Both the position numbers and the translations under genes were made by a program. The notes below the pieces were generated by a model, which was not told the DNA's origin, did not search any database, and worked only from the letters and a program-made list of their open reading frames with translations. Shown here piece after piece: positions 1 to 7,008 of a stretch of 7,316 bases of DNA (within the stretch, counting starts at the first letter, position 1; each line of letters opens with the position of its first letter). This DNA is from CAZXPA01 sp964642485 (GTDB taxonomy: Bacteria > Patescibacteriota > Patescibacteriia > UBA2591 > UBA6264): NCBI GenBank assembly GCA_964642485.1, contig CAZXPA010000034.1:1-7316 (forward strand), read 5' to 3'.

Positions 1-486
1 GCCTTGAATTAGTTTTTGGTAGTCATAAAAATCTTGATCTTGAATTAGGGTCTGATATTCTGGTCGATTAATAACTGAGATGACCTTTTGATAATCTGAA
101 GGATCGTGGAATTTTAAAGTCATGACTGCGCCAAAAGGGTTTTCTTTTAATTCTTTTAAAGATTTTAATATTAATGGGTCATTTTGATGTTTTTGCTCAA
201 ATTTCTCCAAAGATTCTTCTGGCGTTAAATAATAGACACCTTTAACTTCATCCATATTTTCTAATTCTGACCTTAATAAATTAACCTGATTCAGATCAAT
301 GTTCTGCTTTAAATATATCCCTAAGTCCATTTTACCTTTAAGAGAACTCAGCACTTGTTGCCCTAAGGCGTTAAAACCATAAAGTAGGCTGAGCGAAAAA
401 AGCATTAGCAGCATAATAATGATACTGGTAGCCGTGAGCCAGAAGTTTCGGAAAAAGTTTTGGATAGCTATTTTAACAATCCGCAT
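1..486 (-). CDS. ftsX: FtsX, cell-division ABC transporter permease (N-terminal part, cut by window edge)
   Basis: The first 162 codons are present; the family is usually about 300 residues, so the C-terminal half with the last three membrane segments lies outside the window. The product is the membrane subunit of the FtsEX complex, which couples the FtsE ATPase to peptidoglycan hydrolases at the septum. Visible parts are a short basic cytoplasmic N-terminus (MRIVKIAIQNFFRN), one membrane helix at about residues 16-38, then an external domain with the family pattern: DLGIYLKQNID, a V-x-x-VYYLTPEESLEKF segment, and the ENPFGAVMTLKF strand. The ATG at 486 is the only possible start because an in-frame TAA lies four codons upstream. 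It begins 2 nt after the aspS stop (TAA-AA-ATG), so coupled translation is likely. No Shine-Dalgarno lies at normal distance; an AAGGA is about 17 nt away. ftsE normally precedes ftsX, but aspS does here. Family assignment is firm. Confidence 0.93.
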   Translation of the reverse strand, partial: MRIVKIAIQNFFRNFWLTATSIIIMLLMLFSLSLLYGFNALGQQVLSSLKGKMDLGIYLKQNIDLNQVNLLRSELENMDEVKGVYYLTPEESLEKFEQKHQNDPLILKSLKELKENPFGAVMTLKFHDPSDYQKVISVINRPEYQTLIQDQDFYDYQKLIQG

Positions 487-488
487 TT

Positions 489-1895
489 TTATTTCTTATT
501 TTTCCTTTTAATCTCAATATGAGCTTGTTCTAATTGGTTTTCTGGTATTTTACTTGGGGCGTCCATCATTAAATCTTTAGCATCAGCTGTTTTGGCAAAA
601 GGAATAACTTCACGAATATTTGGTTCATTAGCTAAAATCATTATAATCCGGTCTAAACCCAAAGCTATTCCTCCATGGGGCGGAGCTCCATATTCAAATG
701 CTTTAAGTAAATGTCCAAATCTTCTTTTTGTTTCTTGATTACTAAGTTTTAAGATTTTAAAGATGTTCTCTTGGAGATCTTTTTTGTGAATTCTAATTGA
801 TCCGCCACCAAGTTCAAACCCATTACAGATAAAGTCATATTGTTGAGCCCGGGCTTTTAAGGGGTCTTTGTCTAAAAGGGCAATATCTTCTTGCCTTGGA
901 GTAGTAAAAGGGTGGTGGACTGAGACAATTTTTTTCTCTGTTTTTGAATATTCAAAAACAGGGAAGTCAACAACAAAACAAAAAGCTAGTTCATCAGGAT
1001 TTTTTCTGTTTTTCCGTAAATCAGGCTTATCAGTTTTGTATTCTTTCATTACTTGTTGAAAAGTAATTCTAGGAAAAGGTCGAGTTGAGGGTTTTTTTCT
1101 TGGGCATACTTTTTTGACTAAAGCAATTATTAACTCTTCAATTAGATTTAAAATATCATCTTGATTAATAAAGCTCATTTCTATATCTAATTGAGTGAAT
1201 TCTGGCTGGCGGTCACCCCGGGTATCTTCATCACGAAAACAACGGGCGATCTGAAAGTATTTTTCAATTCCGGCAACCATTAATAGTTGTTTAAATTGCT
1301 GTGGAGCTTGAGGTAAAACATAAAATTTACCAGGATAAAGTCGAGAAGGGACAATAAATTCACGGGCTCCTTCAGGCGTGCCTTTAGTTAGAATTGGAGT
1401 TTCAATTTCTAGAAAGCCTTTTTTATCTAAATAGTCACGAATAAATTTAATTATTTGATGGCGAAGAATTAGATTATTTTTCATTCGTTCATGCCGAAGA
1501 TCTAAATAGCGATATTTTAACCTTATTTCTTCCTTAGCTTGGCGGGTTTCATTACTAATTTCAAATGGAGGAGTTTTAGACTCATTTAAAATGGTTAATT
1601 TTTTAGCCAGAACCTCTACTGAGCCGGTAGGGAAATTTTTATTGATTTGATTTCTCGGCCTTTTATTAACAACACCCTCAACTTCAATTACAAATTCTGA
1701 CCTTAATTTTTTAACTGATTTTTGTGATTCTTTATCAAGTTCTTGAGGGGTAAAAATAATCTGAACTAAACCTGATTGATCTCTAAGGTAAATAAAAACA
1801 AGCTGGCCTAAGTTTTTACGATCATTAACCCAGCCACAAAGTTTAACTTTTTGACCAATTTTTTTAATTGTTTGTAAATTTGGGATTTTTTTCAT
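489..1895 (-). CDS. aspS: Aspartyl-tRNA synthetase, bacterial type lacking the GAD insertion domain
   Basis: Class IIb synthetase that charges tRNA-Asp with aspartate in the cytoplasm. Order of parts in 468 residues: OB-fold anticodon-binding domain (about 1-105; GWVNDRKNLGQLVF), motif 1 (about 155-170), TPEGAREF loop (173-180), QAPQQFKQ (196-203), motif 2 with FRDEDTRGDRQPEFTQ (220-235), HHPFTTP (327-333), ELGGGSIRIH (361-370), motif 3 ALGLDRIIMIL with Arg416, and the bacterial tail IREVIPFAKT...DLMMDAPS. These are bacterial-type signatures, yet the usual length is about 590. The missing roughly 120 residues are the GAD insertion: KPDLR (290-294) runs within a dozen residues into FVVDFPVFEY (307-316). 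Leu29 sits where discriminating E. coli AspRS has Leu30 and non-discriminating Pseudomonas AspRS has His31, which favours a tRNA-Asp-specific enzyme. It starts 2 nt after the asnS stop with no Shine-Dalgarno. The Lys-rich C-terminus leads into ftsX. Confidence 0.97.
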   Translation of the reverse strand: MKKIPNLQTIKKIGQKVKLCGWVNDRKNLGQLVFIYLRDQSGLVQIIFTPQELDKESQKSVKKLRSEFVIEVEGVVNKRPRNQINKNFPTGSVEVLAKKLTILNESKTPPFEISNETRQAKEEIRLKYRYLDLRHERMKNNLILRHQIIKFIRDYLDKKGFLEIETPILTKGTPEGAREFIVPSRLYPGKFYVLPQAPQQFKQLLMVAGIEKYFQIARCFRDEDTRGDRQPEFTQLDIEMSFINQDDILNLIEELIIALVKKVCPRKKPSTRPFPRITFQQVMKEYKTDKPDLRKNRKNPDELAFCFVVDFPVFEYSKTEKKIVSVHHPFTTPRQEDIALLDKDPLKARAQQYDFICNGFELGGGSIRIHKKDLQENIFKILKLSNQETKRRFGHLLKAFEYGAPPHGGIALGLDRIIMILANEPNIREVIPFAKTADAKDLMMDAPSKIPENQLEQAHIEIKRKNKK

Positions 1896-1897
1896 TA

Positions 1898-3187
1898 TTA
1901 AGGATTAATACGGTTAATAAGTCTTGGGAAGGGAATGGTTTCCCGTATATGAGATAGTTCGCAAAGCCAGGCAACAGTTCTTTCAATGCCTAAGCCAAAC
2001 CCAGAATGAGGGATTGAACCATAGCGGCGCAAATCAATATACCATTCTAATGATTTTTTTGGTAATTTAAATTCTTTTATTTTTTTCTCCAGGGTTTTTA
2101 AATCGTCAATCCTTTGCGAACCACCAATAATTTCTCCATAACCTTCTGGAGCTAGACAATCATTATTTAAAGCTAATTTTGGATTTTTTGGATCAGATTT
2201 CATGTAAAAAGCTTTGATTTTCCCAGGATATTTTTCAATAAATACTGGTTTGTCAAACATTTTTGAAATAGCGGTTTCTTCGTCACCACCAAAATCATCA
2301 CCCCATTTTATTTTTATTCCTTTTTGTTGAAGTTTTTTAATTATTTGGTCATAGGTTATTCTAGGGAAGGGCGACTTTATTTTTTTTAATGGTTTTAAGT
2401 CTCTCTTTAAGGTTTCTAATTCTTTTTGACAGTTTTTTAAAACTTGTTGGACAATAAAACAAATTAGTTTTTCTTGGATTTTCATGTTTTCTTGATGGTC
2501 AACAAAGGCTGCTTCAGCATCCATCATCCAGAACTCGGTTAAATGTCGCCTGGTTTTTGATTTTTCTGCTCTAAAGGTTGGGCCAAAATCATAAACCCTG
2601 CCTAATGAATAAATTAAGGCCTCAAGATAAAGCTGGCCTGATTGAGATAAATAAGCTTTTTGATTAAAATAATTAGTTTTAAATAAAGTAGTGGTTTCCT
2701 CACAACTGGTTGGAGTTAAAATGGGCGAATCAGTGAGAATAAAACCTTGTTTTTTAAAAAAACAACGAATTGCCCAGATAATTTCATCTCTGATTTTGAG
2801 AATTGCCGCTTGGCGCTCAGAACGAAGCCAGAGATGGCGGTGGTCCATTAAAAAATTAACCCCATGAGCTTTTTTGCCAATTGGGTATTTTTGAGCTATT
2901 TGGATAGTTTTTAGATCTTTAACCAGCATTTCATAGCCGGTTGGCGAACGTTTTTCTCTATAAACCTTGCCTGTTATTTGCAAACTTGACTCTAAGGTTA
3001 GTTTTTGGCAATTGACCCAGGAGTCTTGGCTTACTTCTTTTTTGGAAACTGTTGCTTGAATCTCACCAGTGCCATCGCGGAATTGTAAAAAATAAATTGA
3101 GCCCGATGAGCGGAAATTAAAAATCCAACCCTTGAGGGCAACAGTTTTGTTGAGGTGTTTTTTAAGGTCTTTTAATAAAATATACAT
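1898..3187 (-). CDS. asnS: Asparaginyl-tRNA synthetase
   Basis: Class IIb synthetase that attaches asparagine directly to tRNA-Asn. The 429-residue length is normal for the family. It has an N-terminal OB-fold (about 1-95; LKGWIFNFRSSGSIYFLQFRDGTG), motif 1 (about 142-160), the AsnRS substrate signature SQSGQLYLEA (181-190), motif 2 with FGPTFRAEKS and HLTEFWMMDAE (Arg206), then IKAFYMK (324-330), APEGYGEIIGGSQR (346-359) and motif 3 GFGLGIERTVAWL (Arg403), ending in IRETIPFPR. The KAFYMK and GEIIGGSQR combination separates AsnRS from AspRS. The ATG at 3187 is the only ATG start, since an in-frame TAA lies four codons upstream; no Shine-Dalgarno is visible. It is the first gene of the tight asnS-aspS-ftsX run. 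A direct AsnRS removes the need to make Asn-tRNA through Asp-tRNA-Asn and GatCAB, though whether GatCAB exists elsewhere cannot be seen here. Confidence 0.96.
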   Translation of the reverse strand: MYILLKDLKKHLNKTVALKGWIFNFRSSGSIYFLQFRDGTGEIQATVSKKEVSQDSWVNCQKLTLESSLQITGKVYREKRSPTGYEMLVKDLKTIQIAQKYPIGKKAHGVNFLMDHRHLWLRSERQAAILKIRDEIIWAIRCFFKKQGFILTDSPILTPTSCEETTTLFKTNYFNQKAYLSQSGQLYLEALIYSLGRVYDFGPTFRAEKSKTRRHLTEFWMMDAEAAFVDHQENMKIQEKLICFIVQQVLKNCQKELETLKRDLKPLKKIKSPFPRITYDQIIKKLQQKGIKIKWGDDFGGDEETAISKMFDKPVFIEKYPGKIKAFYMKSDPKNPKLALNNDCLAPEGYGEIIGGSQRIDDLKTLEKKIKEFKLPKKSLEWYIDLRRYGSIPHSGFGLGIERTVAWLCELSHIRETIPFPRLINRINP

Positions 3188-3208
3188 ATTGGTTAATTAG
3201 ATAGCTAG

Positions 3209-3255
3209 GTAATCGGGTAATCGGGATCCTAATCCCTAAGTACCCAAGTACCCAA
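3209..3255. repeat. Paired tandem 8-mers around a small hairpin in the exchanger-asnS spacer
   Basis: On the plus strand GTAATCGG occurs twice in tandem (3209-3224) and GTACCCAA twice in tandem (3240-3255). Between and overlapping them are nested complementary arms: GGGAT (3223-3227) with ATCCC (3232-3236) around the loop CCTA, and outside these GGGTA (3215-3219) with TACCC (3241-3245). The second tandem ends one base before the exchanger stop codon. There is no T-tract on the minus-strand side, so this does not look like a standard terminator. It may be a transcript-processing or stability element, or a simple repeat; function is unknown. Confidence 0.8.
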
Positions 3256-3256
3256 G

Positions 3257-4195
3257 TTATTTTACCAAAAATTGGATAATAATAAAAGCCATATAAAAGA
3301 AGAGAAGGACAAAGGCTTCCTGCCAGGAAATTCTATTTTTAGAGCGAGTGAAGAAGATAAAAAGTAAATAAGCAACCAGCATAAACATAGCACTGCTGAC
3401 CAGAAGATTAATATCCTTAATTATGATTGGCGAGATAATTGCTGTTACTCCTAAAACAGCAGTTGAGTTAACTGCGATTGAGCCTAGAATATTGCCCAAA
3501 ATCATGCCTTTATGTTTTTTAGTAGCCGCTTGAATACCAAAAACTAATTCTGGCAAAGATGTCCCAATTGCTATTAAGAAGAGACCAATTAAAAACAAGG
3601 AAATATTTAATTCAATAGCTAGACGGTCGGAGGCCTGAACAATAATATAGGCGCTGATTAAAAGAAGGACCATACCAATGATAAACAAGATCAGGTTTTT
3701 AATCAGGTATTTTCGATAAGCTCGTTCGAGTTTTTTGGTAAAATCCTGACTTTGGTGAAAGAGAATTAAGATATAAAGAACAAAAAGAACTAATAAACCT
3801 AAACCATCAATTCGAGAAAGAGAACCGTCTAGAGTTAAAAGAATAGGGTAGATTATTAAAACCGAAGTATAAGAAATATTACGTTGAACAGTCCGAGTTT
3901 CTGATTCAAGCCCTTTAATTAAAATAACTGTTAAGCCCAAAATTAAAGTTAAATTAGCAATATTTGACCCTAAGACATTACTTAGAGAAAGGATTGGCGT
4001 CTTATTTAAAGCAGCAGAAATACCGACAAAAAGTTCAGGTAAAGAAGTAGCAATCCCAGCTAAAATAAAGGCAACAACAAACTCAGGTACTCGTAAATAT
4101 TGGGCAATATAGGTCAAGGTTTTTATTACCCAGTGAGCACTTTTAACTAAAATCACTGAAGCTAAGATAATAACAAAGATATATAAAAAAGCCAT
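3257..4195 (-). CDS. CaCA-family cation/Ca2+ exchanger (YrbG / NCX_Mj-like)
   Basis: Inner-membrane antiporter of 312 residues, the normal size for prokaryotic CaCA proteins, expected to export Ca2+ in exchange for Na+ or H+. It is almost wholly hydrophobic, with about ten membrane helices in two homologous halves joined by a basic loop (about 150-165). The alpha-1 repeat has GIATSLPE (47-54) and SNVLGSNIAN (72-81); the alpha-2 repeat has GTSLPE (211-216) and GNILGSIAVN (234-243). Expected ligands are present: Thr50, Ser51, Glu54, Ser77, Asn81 in the first half and Thr212, Ser213, Glu216, Ser239, Asn243 in the second. The alpha-1 residues carry the same numbers as in archaeal NCX_Mj. The usual GSN of alpha-2 is GSI here, at a position not known to be a ligand. 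Start ATG 4195 has no Shine-Dalgarno and an in-frame stop five codons upstream. It follows the Ca2+-type ATPase. The transported ion is inferred from family only. Confidence 0.93.
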   Translation of the reverse strand: MAFLYIFVIILASVILVKSAHWVIKTLTYIAQYLRVPEFVVAFILAGIATSLPELFVGISAALNKTPILSLSNVLGSNIANLTLILGLTVILIKGLESETRTVQRNISYTSVLIIYPILLTLDGSLSRIDGLGLLVLFVLYILILFHQSQDFTKKLERAYRKYLIKNLILFIIGMVLLLISAYIIVQASDRLAIELNISLFLIGLFLIAIGTSLPELVFGIQAATKKHKGMILGNILGSIAVNSTAVLGVTAIISPIIIKDINLLVSSAMFMLVAYLLFIFFTRSKNRISWQEAFVLLFFYMAFIIIQFLVK

Positions 4196-4206
4196 AATTA
4201 GATCAA

Positions 4207-4284
4207 TTTAACAATTTAACAAACGCTTCGCTTTAACAATTTAACAAATTTTTTGTTAAGTTGTTTAATTGTTTAGTTGTTAAG
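4207..4284. repeat. AT-rich direct and inverted repeat spacer between ATPase and exchanger
   Basis: A 17-bp sequence (TTTAACAATTTAACAAA on the plus strand) occurs twice exactly, at 4207-4223 and 4232-4248, separated by the GC-rich octamer CGCTTCGC. The second copy faces an inverted copy: 4235-4248 pairs with 4252-4265 at 13 of 14 positions around a 3-nt loop. The rest of the spacer to 4284 continues as degenerate TTGTTTAATTGTTTAGTTG-type sequence that resembles a second inverted copy. The minus-strand transcript would fold into a long A/U-rich stem just after the ATPase stop. There is no clear U-tract, so it may tune mRNA stability or separate ATPase from exchanger expression. That role is inference; the repeats are direct observation. 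Confidence 0.85.
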
Positions 4285-6957
4285 TTATTTTTTAGGATGA
4301 ATAAATAAAAATTTACCTAACTCAATTAAAATAAAGCTTATAAGACCAAGACTGATTAAGATTAGCCAGTCGTTCCAATGAAGTGGGACAGTGCGAAGAA
4401 TTTTTTGAAAAAATGGTAGATAAAGAGCAATAAGAAACATTAGCCAGCCAAAGACAATACTCAAATTTAAAAATAGATTATCAAAAGGATTATATTGCCA
4501 GATTAATTTTTTCAAATTTTTACAAGAGAAAACATAGAATAAAGTATCAATACCTAACCCAACAAAGATCATTGTTCTAATATATTTCATATCAAAGCCA
4601 AGTTTATAAAGGTAGATAAAAAGTCCTAGTAAGATTAGATTAGTCATCATCCCGACAATAAAGATTAAAAATTTCATTTCTTTATCTAAGATTTTATCTT
4701 GGTGGCCACGAGCTTTTTGTTTAAGAATCTCTTTTTCTTCTTTTTCATATGATAAGGCCATTGCTGGCAAAGTGTCTTCAATAATATTAACCCAGAGAAT
4801 TTGACCAGCTAAAAGTGGCAGGGGTAAACCCAAAAGCAAGGCTCCACCAATTAAAATAAACTCAGCAAAGGTATCACTGAAAAGGAAAAGAACTATTTTT
4901 TTAATATTATCAAAGATATTTCGGCCAGTTTTAATGGCCTCAACAATGGTTTTAAAATTATTATCAAGTAAAACAACATCAGCAGTTTCTTTGGTCACTT
5001 CTGAGCCCGAGCCCAAGGCAACCCCAATATCAGCTGATTTAATTGCCGGGGCGTCATTAACCCCATCACCAGTCATGGCCACAATTTCGTCTTGAGCCTG
5101 GAAAGCATCAATAATTCTAATCTTATGTTTTGGCTCAACCCGGGCAAAAATACTAATTTTTTTAACTTCTTTTTCTAAATCTTGATCAGAGAGTTTATCT
5201 AAATCAATGCCCTGTAAAATTTTGTCCCCAGGTTTTATTAACCCGATCTCTTGGCCAATGGTTCTAGCTGTAAGCTGATGATCGCCAGTGATAATAATTG
5301 GCCTAATTCCGGCCATTTTGCAGTCTACAATTGTTTTCTTAGCCTCGGCTCGCAAAGGGTCTTTTAAGGCAATTAAGCCCATGAATTTCAAGCCCTTTAA
5401 ATGACTTTCTAATAACTCTTGTATTTTTTCTCCCGACAAAGTTTTCTGGCCAAAAGCCAAGACCCTCAATCCCTTAGCGGTTAATTCTTCAAATTCTTTT
5501 TTTACTTTCCTGTTTTTTTCTAAAGATATTTCAGTTAGATCTAAGATTTTTTCTGGTGCTCCCTTAATGAAAATAACATATTTATCCTTTTCCGTTTTTT
5601 TGTCTTGGTGTAGGGTGGCCATGTACATAGTTTCTGATTCAAAAGGTATTTCGTCAATTCGCGGGTATTGTTTTAAAAGTTCTTTTCTTTCTAAACCAGT
5701 TTGAATTGCTCCTTGAAGCAGGGCAATTTCTGTGGTGTCGCCACTGATTTTCCATTTTTGGAGTTCTTGTTCCGGATTTTCTACAATTGCATTATTACAA
5801 AGCAAGCCAATTTTTAATAAATCTTGAGGCCGAGTCTTTTGGCCTGCCTTGCCGGCAGGCAGGCCTGCCTGTCCGGCAGGCAGGCCTGCCTGTCCGGCAG
5901 GCAGGTAAGGAATAATATGAGCTACAGCCATCTTGCCTTCAGTTAAAGTCCCAGTTTTATCAGAAGCGATTACAGTAATTGATCCCAGGGTTTCGGCAGC
6001 AATTAATTTCCTGGTTAAAGCTTTCTTTTTTAAAATCCTTTGCATGCCGATAGCTAAACAAACTGTGACGGCAATTACTAACCCTTCAGGCACACCAGCT
6101 ACAGCCACGGCTACTGAAATTAAAAGCATTTCTAAAAATGATCGTCCAGTGAGTAGTCCGGCAACAAAGAGCCCAAGGCAGAGAAAAGCAATAATTAAAC
6201 CAGTAAATTTAGCCAAACGAGCAATCTTTTTCTGAAGAGGGGTTTGGTCTTCTTCTGTAGTTTTAATTAAAGTAGCAATTTTACCTAATTCAGTTTTTAA
6301 ACCAGTAGCTACTGTCACGGCTTTAGCTTTGCCCCGGGTGATAATTGTGCCTAAATAAACCATATTTTCTCGATCAGCTAAAGGCACTCCTTGTTCTAGA
6401 ACCTCAGCTTGTTTGCTTGAAGGAATTGATTCACCAGTTAAAAGGGCTTCTTTTGTTTCCAAATTATAGACTTCAATTAAACGAGCGTCAGCTGGGACAA
6501 TATCGCCAGCTTCTAGAATAATAATATCGCCAGGAACAAGCTCTTGACTGTCAATAACATGTTCTTCTCCGGGTTTATCAGTAATTCTTTGACGTAAAAC
6601 TCGGGCATTATGAGTTACTAGTTTTTTTAAATGAATAAAGGTTTTTTCTGCTTTGCACTCTTGGAAGAATCCAACTCCAGCATTAATAAGAACTGCCGCT
6701 AGAATTATGCCCATATCAATAAATTCTTTTAAGGCTAAAGAAATGGCGGCAGCGATTATTAAAATGTAGACCAAGGGGCTTTTAAATTGGGATAAAAATA
6801 TTTTTAAAGCAGAAAATTTTTTTCTTTCCGGGAGTTCGTTTTTTTTGTATTTTTTTAAACGGTTAGTTGCCTGTTCAAAAGTAAGTCCATTTTTATTGGT
6901 TTCCAAGATTTCTAAAATCTTTTTTATTGACAAATTGTGCCAGATTGGTTCAGTCAT
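4285..6957 (-). CDS. Cation-transporting P-type ATPase, Ca2+ (P2A, SERCA/PacL-like) type
   Basis: ATP-driven cation pump of 890 residues, the usual length for the family. Parts in order: N-terminal cation-ATPase domain (1-55), M1-M2 (about 56-97), actuator domain with TGES (174-177), M3, M4 with VPEGL (Glu291), phosphorylation motif DKTGTLT (Asp333), nucleotide-binding KGAPE (465-469), TGDH (557-560), hinge TGDGVNDAPA (629-638), M5-M6 (about 686-735) and M7-M10. P2A identity rests on Glu291 in M4, Glu699 in M5 and Asn724/Asp728 in M6 (NIIEDTLPA). Two ligand positions differ from SERCA: the M5 Asn768 position is Thr696, and the M6 Thr799 position is Glu727. Residues 352-372 are an LPAGQAG-type triple repeat from an in-frame palindrome array, placed in the loop entering the N domain. 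Start ATG 6957 fits the family N-terminus; no Shine-Dalgarno, only A-rich sequence, precedes it. The exchanger gene downstream suggests a shared calcium-efflux role. Confidence 0.97.
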   Translation of the reverse strand: MTEPIWHNLSIKKILEILETNKNGLTFEQATNRLKKYKKNELPERKKFSALKIFLSQFKSPLVYILIIAAAISLALKEFIDMGIILAAVLINAGVGFFQECKAEKTFIHLKKLVTHNARVLRQRITDKPGEEHVIDSQELVPGDIIILEAGDIVPADARLIEVYNLETKEALLTGESIPSSKQAEVLEQGVPLADRENMVYLGTIITRGKAKAVTVATGLKTELGKIATLIKTTEEDQTPLQKKIARLAKFTGLIIAFLCLGLFVAGLLTGRSFLEMLLISVAVAVAGVPEGLVIAVTVCLAIGMQRILKKKALTRKLIAAETLGSITVIASDKTGTLTEGKMAVAHIIPYLPAGQAGLPAGQAGLPAGKAGQKTRPQDLLKIGLLCNNAIVENPEQELQKWKISGDTTEIALLQGAIQTGLERKELLKQYPRIDEIPFESETMYMATLHQDKKTEKDKYVIFIKGAPEKILDLTEISLEKNRKVKKEFEELTAKGLRVLAFGQKTLSGEKIQELLESHLKGLKFMGLIALKDPLRAEAKKTIVDCKMAGIRPIIITGDHQLTARTIGQEIGLIKPGDKILQGIDLDKLSDQDLEKEVKKISIFARVEPKHKIRIIDAFQAQDEIVAMTGDGVNDAPAIKSADIGVALGSGSEVTKETADVVLLDNNFKTIVEAIKTGRNIFDNIKKIVLFLFSDTFAEFILIGGALLLGLPLPLLAGQILWVNIIEDTLPAMALSYEKEEKEILKQKARGHQDKILDKEMKFLIFIVGMMTNLILLGLFIYLYKLGFDMKYIRTMIFVGLGIDTLFYVFSCKNLKKLIWQYNPFDNLFLNLSIVFGWLMFLIALYLPFFQKILRTVPLHWNDWLILISLGLISFILIELGKFLFIHPKK
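5843..5905. repeat. Three tandem 21-bp palindromic units in frame inside the ATPase gene
   Basis: Units lie at 5843-5863, 5864-5884 and 5885-5905. Each is the 20-bp palindrome CCTGCCTGCCGGCAGGCAGG with one extra T near the centre. The extra T is at the same place in units 2 and 3 and one base earlier in unit 1. The added base makes each unit seven codons, read on the minus strand as LPAGQAG, LPAGQAG and LPAGKAG (residues 352-372). The units are much more GC-rich than the surrounding gene. The insertion lies 19 residues after the catalytic Asp333, between the P-domain strand and the start of the N domain, where a surface loop is expected and tolerated. Confidence 0.95.
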
Positions 6958-7008
6958 TTTATTTCTTGTTTTTTGGTTTTTTAGATTTTATTGATTTTCT
7001 AATAATAA

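Noticed and set aside
868..1059. 63-codon plus-strand frame
   Set aside because: It lies wholly inside aspS on the opposite strand and has no recognisable domain; an antisense shadow.
5933..6235. 100-codon plus-strand frame
   Set aside because: Antisense to the conserved M3-M4 and phosphorylation-site coding of the ATPase; low-complexity translation with no known motif.
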